Origin: Paramecium sonneborni
Taxonomy: Eukaryota; Ciliophora; Oligohymenophorea; Peniculida; Parameciidae
Assembly (NCBI GenBank): GCA_905182985.1
Contig: CAJJDN010000155.1
Location: 140,413 to 204,412 of the forward strand
Direction of reading: 5' to 3'
Length of the DNA stretch: 64,000 nucleotides
In this document: one piece after another, positions 42,219-54,535 of the stretch
Numbering within the stretch: position 1 is the first letter of the stretch
How the letters are laid out: each line of letters opens with the position of its first letter
Notes under the pieces: model-generated
Seen by the model: only the letters and a program-made list of their open reading frames with translations
What the model was told of the DNA's origin: nothing
The model's database searches: none
Program-made: the position numbers and the translations under genes

Positions 42219-43324
42219 TCATCTTTATAAAAAACGTTCTAACATTGCCTTAAACATTTCTTACATTTATGAATGATATTATACAGCACGATTCCCAATT
42301 TTATTTGAAGTATCTTACTGTTTTTCTGCTATTTCTAACATAGTATTATCAAAATGCATTTCTAAAATATCTTTCCATATTATATAATGATTCTCTAAAT
42401 ATAATAATTAATAATAATATACATTCTAATCTTTATAGAAGATTTACATATTAATCTTTAGCATTCATATGTGTATGTTTTGATTATACGAAAAAAAGCT
42501 CTTTTTCTAATTAATCAAATGATTGCTCAAGTTAATCATTCATCATTGTTATTAAATATTCTGATATAACACTTCTCATTAAACTTAATAACTATATTGA
42601 TTCTTCTTTTTTATAAGGATTTGTTTTTTCACGAAATAATTTATCAACGCTTTTCATAAAAAAATCAACTTCTTATTTCTACATTTATTTAAATGAACCT
42701 ATCATTATCTTAGACTCTAATAACTCTAAAGCCTTATATATGTCTTATTCATCATTTGATTCTAATACTAATCAAAACATTTTATCCATCTATTTATACC
42801 TTCTTATATTTTTAGATGCAAATAATTAAATTCCTCAAAACGTTTACTTATATCTTCAGATTAAGAATGTTTTATCTTCCCTAATTCTTTAATATCTCCT
42901 TCTATCAGTTTTTCCTTATTTTATTATACAATCATACTTTATCTCCTATTATACGTTTTATCTTATCAATTGCTTCTGGAAAAGTTTCCCTTAAAAACAT
43001 TTTCATGTCTTCCTTCTCATTTTTATGACAAATCTATTATGTCTTCATTGATTTTAATAACTTTTAACTTCAAATACTACTTTATACTTCTTAATAATGC
43101 TCTATATATATTGTCTAACTTTCTTCTTCAAATTCTAAATTTTCTTTTGCTCTTCCCTCTAATTTCTCTAAAGCAGTATAATACTCCAACTATGAAAGGA
43201 ATTCTTTTATGTAATTCATTCGATTATAAACATCTATCACATATTATTCCTCTTTATGCACGTATGCAAAAGTAGCTATAGAAAATAGAATTATTAATAA
43301 CATTAATATTGAAAAAACAAGCAT
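42219..43324 (-). CDS. Signal-anchored helical protein, unrecognised
   Basis: 329 residues after removing introns 43061-43087 (27), 42915-42937 (23), 42768-42799 (32) and 42456-42489 (34 nt). The N-terminus MLVFSILMLLIILFSIATFAY is one strongly hydrophobic segment, either a signal peptide or a type II membrane anchor; the remainder is charged and helical with coiled-coil character (EYYTALEKLEGRAKENLEFE; DEQDIYKALELLESK). No motif recognised. The 27-nt intron contains an in-frame TGA, so its retention would truncate the protein. Tail-to-tail with the CDPK. Confidence 0.7.
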
Positions 43325-43874
43325 TATCTTATACTCAATAAAAAAGACTCAAATTTAATATCAATCAATCTCAAATTTTAAACAATTTTTATAAATCCAT
43401 TTCATTTTCATCTTACATTCCTAGAAGATCAAAATCAAAAACTAATAACAAAAAATTCCCTTTTATTCATTAATCATCATCTTTTGACTTTTAATAATTA
43501 TAAAATCATCTCCTTTAACTTTACAAATAATCTAATTTGAGACAGAAAATTGAGATTCAAGAAAATTTTTATAAAATATTTTTATTTAAAAATCAATTAA
43601 CGTACATTACAAAGAAGTCTAATAAAATAATTAATTAAAATTTTAGAAACTAATTAGTTAGATCTTTTTTTAAAGAACTTTATTTGTTAAAATATTTGAT
43701 GATATTCTTTATATAATTATAATTCAAATTCTTAGATTGTATAATCAATAAAAAATTGTATTGTATAAAATTATTGCAAGTTCTAAATTTCTATTCTTTA
43801 AAAAATAAAAAATTAATAAAATTGAAACAAGACCACAACAAAAATATGAAAAAGATTATTATTAATAATTTGAT
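43325..43874. other. Intergenic, no gene seen
   Basis: About 550 AT-rich bases between two same-strand genes, no convincing frame or structure. Confidence 0.5.
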
Positions 43875-45060
43875 TCATTATTAATGCATTTCTTTCCAAA
43901 ATTACATAACTTTTCCTGACATAATTTAATCGACTAAATTTATGAACTCTTATTCTGGACTATTAGCTGGAAACTTATAATTCTCAACTCCTTAAAACAA
44001 ATTTTATTTATTTGGAGCATATAATTAAGTTGAAAAGTCTGGTAATAATAAATTCAAGTGTTTACAATCTTCCGATGTAAATTTAGGAATTGCTGGTGGA
44101 AATACCTAAATTATTTATTTATTATTTTACTTTTAATTTATCTAAATTTTCTTTTTATTTTTTATGATAATTTTTAAGAAAAATAGCTGCCATTTTTTTA
44201 AAGCTTTCTTTATCTCCTCCAGTTTATAAATAAGTCTAATAAAGCATTTAACCAACATGAGTTTAAAATTCCATTTTAGATCCAACTAAAATATTTTAAG
44301 TTTGTTAATTTGGTGCATCATTAGCAAGTTAATCAGCTTCATTTACTTTCTTTTATTTTTCTTTTTATTATTTTTATTTTCTTTCTTCTTCTTCTCTTTA
44401 CAATTATTATCTTTTGTGTAGAGCTAATTACATTTTTTTCTTAAAACTGAAATAAGTGATATCTTATTCTTCCTCCAATTTCTATTCTTCATTTTCATTC
44501 TTATTAGGATTTTCTGATTATGATCTTGGTTGTTATTTTGTATCTTATTTAACCTATACTTATTCTTCTTATTTTTATTATTGTTATTAGGTTTCTCGTT
44601 ATAAAATTTCTAAATAATCTACCTTATCAACCTTCTATTTAAAGATATTAAGTCTATGATTGATTGTCTCTAATGTAGGTAAAGTCTACCCACCTTGACT
44701 ATTTCTTATAACATCTTTTCCTAACAATTTCCAACCATGTACAAATTACTGTTACTCTGCTTTAGAAATTAAAGTTTGTCTAAACTATATTAAATTATTA
44801 TACTTATGTTTATTTTATTCTGTTTTTTCAGCATTTCCTTCATCCTTCTCTTCTTATTCAAATTTTATAGCTTCTTATAACCCTGGATTTTCAGTAAAAA
44901 ATTATGCCATTTATTCTTTTAAATGGAAAATAGTGTTTGTGTCTGTCTCTGCTTCTTCCTCTTCTATACTGGAATTAAATGAATTATCACTATTCATTGA
45001 ATCATCAGAAGAGAAAACTATTGCTTCTTTCTATATTTGAATTTAAGATGCTCTTTTCAT
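43875..45060 (-). CDS. Charged helical protein, unrecognised
   Basis: 386 residues after removing a 25-nt intron at 44106-44130. Starts MKRASQIQIQKEAIVFSSDD; an acidic Ser-rich region (SSIEEEEAETDTN) is followed by a helical domain (FVHGWKLLGKDVIRNSQGG; LETINHRLNIFKQKVDKV), a Q/E/K coiled coil, and a conserved-looking C-terminal part (VGQMLYQTYLQTGGD; AIPKFTSEDCKHLNLLLPDF). No signal peptide, membrane segment or catalytic motif. The acidic-helical layout resembles nucleolar or chromatin factors such as AATF/Bfr2, but I could not match their core motifs, so no function is assigned. It starts 34 bp after the stop of the next upstream gene. Confidence 0.72.
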
Positions 45061-45094
45061 AAAATATATTTAATTATAATTTATTATATTAGAA

Positions 45095-46366
45095 TCAAAA
45101 TAAAACTTATTTACGTTCACAAGAAAGTTTTATTCGATTCATCTTTAGAATTTCTTTATTTAGGAATTGCACTTTTTATAATTGTTTGATTCTTTTCACG
45201 AATTTTTCTTAATCATTTTATAAAATCTAAGATTGAATTTAATTACTTGTTTTATACAAATTATCTATATTAATTTCTAAAATTGAATTAAGGGAAGAAT
45301 CATTTGTCATACTCACTTTACGAGATGTTAATTATTTTTTAAAGTTTTTTAAATAATGTTTAGATTATTTAACACTTTTAGATACTAGTAGTGTTTTTTA
45401 ATTGATCTCATTTATTTTCACATTATCTTATGGTTTTACATATAAATATGCATAAAATTTAACATCTTTATTTAATGGATCATTCAATATATATTTATCT
45501 TTTTCATACTCTTTAAATAATGTATTTTTCATTTACATCCTTCTTTTTGCTTTATCCAAAATTGACTATTACTCTTACTCTCTTTCATTAATAAAACCTC
45601 TTAATTTCTCTTCTATAACATCTCTTACCTTCTATTTTATAAATAAATCTTAATCTTTACTATCTTTCTACTTCTTTTATTTTTCATCAAATCTCTTTAC
45701 TCTCAAATATCTATTTGTAAAATAATTTACATTTTCATATTCTCGTTATCCATCTGTTCTTTCTGTAATTAGATTCTTCTATTTAAATTTACTTTTATTT
45801 TATTCACTAACCTCATAAAGTTATCTAAAAAGTTATACATCTTTAAGATTAGTATCTTCTGTTTGTTTTGTTTCTTAATTTTTTTAAATTAATTTCTTTA
45901 TTTTATCAAATCTTTATAACACTTTGACTTTTTTTTCAATCTCCTAATCAGTCAAACCTTATTGATGTAAAGATCTATATTTGTTTGTTATTTATAATTA
46001 ATTAGCAAACATATTAGCTCGTTTTACTAATTTAATTTTATTTTTAAGTTTCGTTTCCTTTCTATTTAAATGATTACATTCATTTACTAAATTTAAAGCA
46101 GATAACTCTCCATTCAAATATTAACTAAATCCTAATTTAAGTTTTTCATTGAATTAAAAAGGATTAGGCTAATTCAATGGAGACTAATAGAAAATTGGAT
46201 CATGAGTATTTTTTTATTATTTGTTACCCTAATTTTTTTATCTTAGAGTGCTTTATAAATTACCAAACATTTAATCCCATAATAATATATTTTATCCATT
46301 AACTTCTACAATAGATTATTGAGTACTGAAGAATGTTGTATGACTTTTAGAATTCACAGTCAACAT
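45095..46366 (-). CDS. Basic coiled-coil protein, unrecognised
   Basis: Intronless frame of 423 residues, MLTVNSKSHTTFFSTQQ to ...CERKQVLF. Strongly basic and helical throughout (NRKETKLKNKIKLVKRAN; VRDVIEEKLRGFINERE), with a short Leu-Trp-containing N-terminus (NGQNILLWDQMFGNL). No membrane segment, signal peptide or known motif seen. Composition suggests a nucleic-acid or cytoskeleton-binding scaffold, but this is not evidence of either. Continuous reading without any TGA for 1.27 kb is the main support. Confidence 0.72.
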
Positions 46367-46421
46367 TTTAATATAAACTGTGCAAATTAATTTGATAAGT
46401 ATAATTAAATATTGATATATA

Positions 46422-47311
46422 TCATAATCTTTAAATTTTTTACAATATTCTGAATGTTTCCTTTTCATAAATATTTGCAGCTGATACACATACTATCAAA
46501 TTTGTCAAAGAACTGTTACGAAAAGCATTTTTTAATACTTTACTAACTAAATTTCCATTGCATAATAATAATCTTTAAGTTTCATTTTTAGTGTTTAAAA
46601 TACATTCAATCTAACTCAATGCTGTATTATTGAATGATACTTAAAAATAAGATTATTTATACTTTCTTTTAAAATTTGAGGTGTACAATTTAATGCTTTT
46701 TGAGAACCCACTAAATCAACAAATTGAATGGCATAATTTCCAAAATCCAATTTTACTACTAATGGATATGTTGTTGAAAGGTTATTCATTCTACCATTTT
46801 ATTAAGTTCTATTCTGATAACCTTAATTGATAATTTATATATATTAATCTGTATTCTATATAGTTACTTTTTTTAAGTTCTAGCAATTAAAACTCTCATT
46901 TGATTCAATCAATTTCACTTACTATTAATTAAACAAATCAATGATTTAATTCCCTCTTATTTCAATCATACAAATTGAAACATCTTTTTCTTTTTGATTA
47001 TTAATGTAAAGCTCACCAATTTTTTAAATAATCCCATTCTCCCTAAACATAGCAGTAGTTTTCCCAGACTAAAATTAATAAATAATTTATACGGAACATT
47101 CACCATAAGTAATAAACCATTAATCTTGTTCTTTAACTTCATTATTTAATTCTAATTATTAATCTTTCACAATTTAACTAAATTTAAAATCCTAATTCAT
47201 CATTTTAATTCCATCTTCATTCATCTCTAATGAATCAATAGCTCCTCTTTAAATATCACTTTCTTTCAAACCAATTACTCTACAATAAACTTTTAAATTA
47301 TTTTATTTCAT
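46422..47311 (-). CDS. Divergent, motor-only kinesin-like protein
   Basis: 280 residues after removing introns 47069-47092 (24 nt) and 46640-46662 (23 nt). Kinesin landmarks in order: first strand LKVYCRVIGLKES, Walker A GECSSGKT (residues 70-77) after WFITY, GIIQKIGELY, VSICMIEIRGNQIIDLF (equivalent to VSFLEIYNE..DLL), FVDLVGSQKA (switch II DLAGSE), EISFNNTALSQIECIL (equivalent to NKSLSALG) and LIVCVSAANIYEKETFRIL. The P-loop is intact, but switch I (normally SSRSH) is only STTYP and switch II is DLVGSQ without the Glu. The domain is shorter than the usual 320-340 residues and nothing follows it, so there is no stalk. Likely weak or no motor activity. The 24-nt intron is a multiple of three and was placed by the P-loop. 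Confidence 0.8.
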
Positions 47312-47319
47312 TTAATAAC

Positions 47320-47880
47320 CATTTCAATTCATAATTGACTTTTATATTAATTATACTTATTTAGAGAATGATCCATAAAAAATCAAATTTCATATCATTT
47401 TATTTAAAATATGCATCACTTTATTCTTTTAAGTCTTAAAATCCTTTTTCATCAAGTCCATTCACTAAGAGATCTTGGAGTATCAAAATCATAATTAATA
47501 TTTTCTCAAGATATTCTATTGTTTTCTGATTAATTAAATTTAAAATATTATTGCTTTCAAAATATATTTATTATTCAATTCTTCAGGGAGAATATCCTTA
47601 CAAGATTCTCAAAATAGTTGAGTTCAACCTGTCCTATCATACTTTGAATATCTTAATATTTATTTTATTGTAACAATTATGATGAACATATTTCCATCAA
47701 TTAATCAAATTTAGTTTACAAAAATTGCATATGTAATTGAATGCATTAACCTTCGAGGTAAAGAAATCTATTTTTTAGTTTAATTCTCAAATTCTATAAT
47801 TAATTAAATTTGTCTATTAACTTTGCAAGAATCCTTATACTATTATATAGTATGAAAAATAAAGTTCAAAAATTTAAGGA
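47320..47880 (-). pseudogene. Coding-like fragments, exon structure unresolved
   Basis: Minus-strand segments with coding character lie just upstream of the kinesin gene: ESCKDILPEELNNKYILK near 47570-47620, LLVNGLDEKGFQDLKEQ near 47430-47480 and KQNDMKFDFLW near 47365-47400, plus a possible zinc-ligand pattern CNFCK near 47720. I could not join them with standard short introns without hitting TGA. It may be a small gene with several introns or a relic. No function suggested. Confidence 0.3.
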
Positions 47881-48359
47881 GAAACATATAATAGGGATTA
47901 TTTAATTAATAATTTTTAATTTGTATCTGAGTTAAGAATAAACTTTGCAATAAAAAATCTGCTGTTTAGCTTAATTTTTTTGGAGTACAATTAGATATTT
48001 TGTATTAAATTTTTGATAGACATTTCAGAATTTTTGAAACTTTCACTATTTTAAATTACTAGATTAATATGATTTAAAATCTTCATTATAATATAGTTTC
48101 CCTTCAGTTTATCAAACAAAAATACCTAATATTTTTTTATTTTCTAATTTTTTTTTAAAGTTAAATCACTTTAAGATTAATGTGTTTTATTATTGAAATA
48201 TGGATGAAATGATAAATATAAATAAAATGAATTTAATGATTATTAAGTATTTAGCTTTTTGTAAAATAACAATATTAATCTAATTGGATAATTTGTTTAA
48301 AAAATAAAAGTATTTAAATGTTATATAAATAAAAGAATAAAAACAATAATAATTTTAAT
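47881..48359. other. Intergenic, no gene seen
   Basis: About 480 very AT-rich bases without any coding-like segment. Confidence 0.5.
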
Positions 48360-48554
48360 ATGAATAATCCCAATTAGATTCTTAACGGATATCCATTTGA
48401 TACACCATTTAGAATATAAGATAATAAAGTTGGTGTGGTTGAGATCATACTCTATTCAATAGGCAAAAATCCAATAGTATAAAGAAGAGCGAAAGATGAG
48501 AATAGAATGTTTATTGAGGGGGCATTTATTAACCGTAATATCTACTAATATTGA
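48360..48554 (+). CDS. Small protein, unrecognised
   Basis: A 64-residue frame, MNNPNQILNGYPFDTPFRIQ... to ...NRNIYQY, closed by TGA. Composition is balanced (D, E, K, R, P, G present) and unlike random AT-rich frames nearby, which suggests a real small protein or an exon. No signal peptide, membrane segment or motif. Convergent with the NPC1-like gene about 105 bp away. Confidence 0.4.
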
Positions 48555-48660
48555 TAAATGACATAAAGACATGGATAAAAAAATGAGTTATATTTTTTTT
48601 GAAAGTATTACTGATCGAAATGATTATAATATTTCTTGAAAATATTGATACAAATTAGAT

Positions 48661-49621
48661 TCAATTATAAATATATTCTTCTTCTTCTTGTTAGATAGTA
48701 TTATTTTTTTTAATACATTATCTATAGACAGTGAAACCAATGGCAAATAGTATTGCCCAACCCCATGCAAACAATACATATTGCCATTCAAATCCATAAA
48801 AGACTCCTTGTAAATATAAATATGATAAAACCTGGTTGTTGATATAAGTTTTTTTCAGAATCGCATGAATCTTCACAAGTATTACAACCGCAAGGCTTTT
48901 TGATTTCGAAATTGTAAGGATCATAGGTTTTGCCATCAGCTGCTTATTAAAAAGTTTGATTGCAATTATCCATATCAGGCATAATCAAAGAGTTTGACTC
49001 TGAAAATTCAATGGCAATTAATTGAAGAGATGATGATCTAAAGAAAGTAATATGATATATACACTCCTTATTCAGCTTAAAAAGTAAAGAATCCACCAGG
49101 GGTTTACATGGCACTGACTTAGGAAGCAAAGTTTGTTCTTTTACAAGATGAGTATACATCCTAATAATAATAATAATAAGTATAATATACACATGCTACT
49201 TATGGATGTATACGTAAGGTTACAGTTTACACATCAATAGTTCTGTTGGGATTTCTCGGATCAGTTACATTGGCTCTACCAGTGATTTTCAGAAATTCTC
49301 CTTATCTTGGATCACATGAATAAACACACCAAAATCTCTTCATGTTTGCAGCACAACTATTAATAATTGATATGTTTATTACATATCACATCCATCCCCA
49401 TCACTTCCAAAAGTGGCATCAAGAGAAATAAAATCATTTCCAACACCGTCATCTTATGATTCTGTACAACAAACAGGAGTATTCTAATAGAAACTACATG
49501 CACTCATTTTTTAATTAATCCAGGGTTCTTTATCTGTTGGTATTGGTTTCTTATTATCATCAAGAGTATATGCACATGGTATTCCATATGTGATATGTAT
49601 TAATGTAATAATCCATAACAT
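48661..49621 (-). CDS. NPC1 N-terminal-domain protein with a single membrane segment
   Basis: 284 residues after removing introns 49357-49382 (26), 49161-49190 (30), 49038-49062 (25) and 48807-48831 (25 nt). MLWIITLIHITYGIPCA is a signal peptide. The lumenal part has the NPC1 sterol-binding N-terminal-domain cysteine pattern: PVCCTES, GDGCDICAANMKRFWCVYSCDP, VYSSCK, NCNQTF and CGCNTCEDSC. One hydrophobic helix (YVLFAWGWAILFAIGFTVY, about 245-264) and a short acidic tail follow, ending EEEEYIYN. Canonical NPC1 continues with 12 more membrane helices and a sterol-sensing domain; here the protein stops. It may pass sterol to another partner or act as a receptor, by inference. Intron 49161-49190 is length 3n and contains an ATT-type run. 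Confidence 0.85.
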
Positions 49622-50008
49622 ATTAATTTTTATATATTTATAGTTTATTTAATAGATTATATTAATATATTATCGTAAGAGTTATTTATGGAATAGAAAG
49701 ATTAATTTTAAATAAATAGAATGTATATATCTTTATCAAAACTAAAAATAAATTAATAATTAAGTATAATATAATATTATTTCTAAGAAGTTTACAGAGT
49801 CTATTCAAGTGATGGGAAGAGGAACTATGTATAATCTTTTTAAATAATGAGAGTTTACATGATGGATATTTATATTACATAAATGAAATATTGATTTGAG
49901 ATTAAGGTAAAGGAGACTCTTAAAAATATGACAGAAATTTTAAAAATAATTTTAGTGATTTACCTCATTAATAAAATAAATTGAAAAGTTAACTGTTAAT
50001 TAAATTTA
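49622..50008. other. Divergent intergenic region
   Basis: About 385 AT-rich bases between divergent starts; no gene seen. Confidence 0.5.
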
Positions 50009-52593
50009 ATGTAAAACAATTCACCAATAAAAGGTCGACGTATATCAAACCAGATAAAGTTGACAGGGAAGGTTCTAAAAAAGAAAACAGCATCAGAGAT
50101 TGAGATCGTAGGCCCTTCTGGAAGAGATATGGATACTAGTGTGGTTGCGAAAATTTAAATAAATTAGTACGAGAACTTGAAATCTCATATGCAACAGTGT
50201 TAAAGTGAACTTAAAGTAGGAAAGAGTACAGAGAAGATAAAAAAAAAAAAATCATTAGATCGTACTGCTGCTATTAAGAAGAGTCAGCAATTGTATAAGA
50301 AAAAGAAGAAATCTACAAAAATTAAAAAGAGTGTTAGTGCAGAAAGAGTAAAGAGCCAAACTATAGAATTTTCATCTCCAGAATGTGTACGTCGTAAAAA
50401 GGCAGCCACATTTTTTAATGAAAAACCAAATAGTTTACAAGATCATCGTGAACGTCTTGGACTTACTTTTTTAAATAAAATAGGGACTAAAAGAATTGAT
50501 TAAATATTAGAGCGTATTAAAGTAATTCTATAGGGTTAGGTAATAGAATGTCATCAATAGAACATTCACATCATCCTCCACTTACACCTGAGAAACATCG
50601 TTATCCTTATGAAATAAAACATTACATGAAAGAGAAAAAGAAATTCTATTCATAATTAGAATCAATTAAATAGTAATCAATGTAAGAGAAAAGAAAACAT
50701 ATAGATGAGAATCTACGTTCTTTAGCTGAAATTGCTAAAAGGAACTCACTTTCTAATAGTAGATCTCCACCAAGAGATAGTACAAATAAAATTAGTGCAA
50801 AACCACTTATGTTAAGTTATGTAGCTAATCGTAAAAGTACATCACGTAAATCAGGAGTACCAAAATCTTTAAAGGAATAATTTAAATAATTGGAAGCTAG
50901 ATATAAAACTTTAAAGAGTAATAGTGATGTTATATCATTGAGAGAATCTAGAAATTATGAACATGAAATGAAAGACTAAGCAGCTAAATGTATTTAGAGA
51001 TGGTATAAAGGATATAAAACAAGAAGACTTTGGGAAAAAAAGAAATAAAAAAAATTATTTAAAAAATAATAATTATAATAATTAAAAGATACAGAAATTA
51101 AAAGATGGGATAATTTGAAAATATTTCTTTAAAATCTATAAGTTAAATAAGATATTATTGTAATAGCAGATTTAATTGAAAGTTTAATTAAATATGCTGA
51201 TTTTAATAAAGAAAATATACTATAAAATAATGTTGAATAACCTTAAATAAAATTGAAACCATAAAAATTGATCATTGATAAAACAGAAGTATTTCCTCCA
51301 TAAATTGGTTAAATACTTTAACTAAGAGGAGAATTAATAAAAGAAAGAGAAAAAAAAGAAAAATAAATTTTAAAAGATCTATTAGTGTAGGAGAGAATAT
51401 CACCACGTTCTTTTGGATTAAAAGAATAAGAAATAGTAAAATGGGGTGAAAAAGAATTAGAAGCTTTACATAATAGTAAATAAGTGATAAAAGATGGATG
51501 GTTTAAAGCATATGAAACAATTTAAAAGACTCAAAAAGATTTACGTTTTGTGTAAAAATTAGGTGATGATCATTTTAATAAAATGATGCCATTAAGTGTT
51601 AGTCAAAGTAATCTATTAAAGAATCAACTTAATGATTTGAAAATTAATGTATAAATATTGAATGATTAATAATAGTTATTAAGGGCTAGTTATTCTGAAG
51701 AGAATCTTTTAGATTAAAAAAAGAAGCCACTTCAAAATTCAGAATAATTAGATATTTAAGAGTAGCAATTAGTATCATATAATTCGAATCAATCAAATAA
51801 GACTTTGTCATCATATATCTAAGGTTTAGAAGTAATATATTACCTAAGTAAGGGATGTTCCATTAGATGTGGAAGAATAGGGATAAATTTAGAATTTACA
51901 ATATGTTTAGACTCATGTTGGTTATGTGAAACAATATCTCGAGGATATCAAAATTATAGTTAAAAATCAATATAAGAATCAATTCTTATAGATTATTAAT
52001 TTATGTATAGGACCATCTCCTTTTGAAATCCTAAGATTTTTTAGATTAACTGAAGAAATGTTAGAGTAATCGTTAGATGGTGGATTTGTTCATTAAGCAG
52101 TCTTAAACTTGGAAATATTTTCAATTAAAGAAAAAGTTGGGACTGAGGAACTTTGTGTTAATGAAATGGAAAGAATACATAATAAAGCTATTTTTGATGC
52201 CTTTAATGAAGCACTTGATTATCATCGTCCATTTGGAATTAAAGGAAGACCATTACCATGGAGAAAGAATGTTATTTGTAGGCAAGTTAACTCTGTAGAA
52301 GAAACACTTGAGAAATCTGCATTTAGAGTTGTATAGTGGGCTGAAACTTTAAGTGGGATTCTATTACCATAAGGTACTTAAGTAGATAATGATATTTTGC
52401 CATAAGTTAGAGAAGAAAGATTAGATAAGATGTTAAAGTAGGAAGTAAATTAGATATTCAATATCCATAGATATTCGAAACAGATGATAGATGGTAAGAA
52501 TTTGATGAAGAACATACTGAAGTAGCATTGGAGTTGAGTGAATTAATTTTTAATCATCTCATTACTGAAGTTATTACTGAATTAAGAAATTGA
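50009..52593 (+). CDS. IQ-motif protein with conserved C-terminal domain (DUF4378-like)
   Basis: 837 residues after removing introns 50514-50533 (20 nt, the shortest resolved here), 51824-51848 (25) and 52445-52470 (26 nt). The N-terminal third is basic and low complexity (KKKKKSTKIKKSVSAERVK). An IQ motif, AAKCIQRWYKGYKTRRLWE, near residue 320 should bind calmodulin or a related EF-hand protein. After coiled-coil segments, the last 250 residues look folded: GPSPFEILRFFRLTEEML, DAFNEALDYHRPFGIKGRP, and EVALELSELIFNHLITEV at the end. That ending resembles the DUF4378 module of centrosomal and microtubule-associated proteins. A basal-body or microtubule role is inferred, not shown. Convergent with the TTLL gene. 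Confidence 0.82.
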
Positions 52594-52676
52594 TTAATTT
52601 ATTTTATATTTTAACTTTATCTCATTTTAATTTTATAATTTTTATATAAATAATAAATTAATTAAAATTATATTCA

Positions 52677-54513
52677 TCAAAATGCATTATTACTATTTTT
52701 ATTATTCTCACTAATCATAAATAATTTGGGAGTTATAAAAGTGCCCTAACTAACTGGAAGTTTCAAATTCTTACGTACTGAATCTTATTTTAATATTGTT
52801 CTTTAATGAGGTTTTAAACTAGTTAATCTCATGTTTCTGATACTTTCATCAACCAAAAGAGTTGTTGAATGTTCTTTTTTTAGTATTCTTTTAATTCCTG
52901 AAGTTTTTTCACTTTTTAATCTAACAAATTCAGTTCTTTATTCTAAAATTTTAGATTCTGATCTATATTCTTATGGTCTTAAAGTGCATTCTGATTTCAT
53001 TTCAGGTTTTTCAATTCTTTTTTATGATTATTATGATTATGATTATTACTATTATTACTATTACTATTATTATTATTATATTTTCTTTATATCTAATAAT
53101 ATAAAATAAATAATTACTTGCTCCTGTAGATTCTTAATATAATAAACCAGCATATTCTATAAATTTATCATAATCTTCTTCATATTGTTCTAGAGGGTAG
53201 ACTTTCTCAAAATTTCCAATATTTAAATTTTCATATTAATCTCTCACTTCTTAGCATTATTTGATAAGTTTTTACTTTTCATCTAAAGTTAATTTGATAG
53301 GTTTAGTTGTCAACATTCTTTATTAAAGCATTTGTTTTTCTTAATTAATAATTTCTTATTTAGCTTTTTGAGTACAATTCATCAAGATTAAAGATTATGA
53401 AATTAATTATCTTTTAATGGCTGCATCTAAAGGAGTATCAGTAGTAAAACTTGGAGAATGGTTAACTTCTAATAAATATGGTTTAAGTTTATGATCTAAG
53501 ATAACATCCATTCCTAAAACTTCAAAGCACATATTATTCATATGATTATTAGGTTAACAAGATTTATATTAATGAGCTAATATAGGTTAAACAGCACAGA
53601 ATGTTTTAATCATCATTTTTTTAATAGTATTCCATAATAAATCAACATTTTCTCCTCTACTTTTGAGTAATTCAAAAACACTTGTCATACTTCTCTTATG
53701 TCCAACATCCATTTATTTATCACTTTAATTAAATACAAAATTTTCATTATCTTTATTAACAGCATAATTAGTTAAATGCATACAAATATTATCTAAATTA
53801 TCTTTACCTGGTTTTTTGTATAACTCTGTAGCAAATCTAGCTAGACCTTCTTTAAAGATATATATTCTTAAAGGATCACAACCTGCTAATAATACATATA
53901 TTCTAAGATCGAATTTTAAACCGTCAATTAAATAAGGTTTACTTAAATATCTTTAAGCAACATAATGTTCATGAATTGAAAGTCCTTCAGCATCTTTAAC
54001 TATCATTATTCCCTTCCCTTAACAAGATGCTTCTGGTTTTATGATAAATGTTCGATTCTTTCCAATGTTGGCTCTAAAATCACTTAATTCTGCTGGTAAT
54101 AACCAAGTATATGGAAAGTAATTATATGCTTAAGGAAACTATTTATGCATTTTCATAAGGTTCCTTCCCAAATGATTTTTACGAGCTAAACTATACATTC
54201 CAGGAAAATGATTAACCTTTTGATAACCTAATTAATTTGACTAATCAAATACCATTCATTCTACCCAAAAGATCTGAAAAGACTGCTCCATCAGTCCACC
54301 ATACATCCCAATTTGTAGCATTCTCATCTTTCTAAATTTTCCAATTCAACATTTTCTTACCTACATATCGTATCACTGGGTATTAAGAACCTATATGGAG
54401 ATATAAACATCATTTGTACTCGAAACATTTATTACTAACTGTTCTCTACTTTTCTTCACTTTACTTTTTGGTTTTATCGTCTCTTTTTATGTTTAACTAT
54501 CATCTTATTACAT
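52677..54513 (-). CDS. Tubulin tyrosine ligase-like (TTLL) glutamylase/glycylase-type enzyme with polyQ tail
   Basis: 585 residues after removing introns 54391-54419 (29), 54228-54252 (25) and 53093-53117 (25 nt). The TTLL core is clear: [44 protein letters not shown], the ATP-grasp [54 protein letters not shown] and [11 protein letters not shown]...[10 protein letters not shown]. These cover the ATP-binding Lys residues and the magnesium-binding LLEVN. WTD..QK(I/V)NHFPGM spacing matches polyglutamylase-type TTLLs such as TTLL6. After the catalytic domain and the last intron comes a run of about 12 Gln (TAA/TAG codons) and then a basic tail. Likely modifies axonemal tubulin; substrate type is not settled by sequence. 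Confidence 0.93.
53024..53081. repeat. Trinucleotide repeat encoding polyglutamine
   Basis: On the minus strand TAA/TAG codons (with a few TCA) run for about 18 codons inside the TTLL gene. On the plus strand it reads as (ATT/GAT)n and yields a false Tyr/Asp ORF under the standard code. Confidence 0.85.
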
Positions 54514-54535
54514 AGTATATATATATAAATAATAT

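Noticed and set aside
52831..53109. Plus-strand ORF with a Tyr/Asp repeat tail
   Set aside because: It is the complement of the TTLL 3' exon and its polyglutamine codons.
54241..54300. Frameshift or programmed slippage at the TTLL WTD motif
   Set aside because: Apparent shift came from dropping one base on first reading; rechecked, [11 protein letters not shown] is continuous with the next exon.
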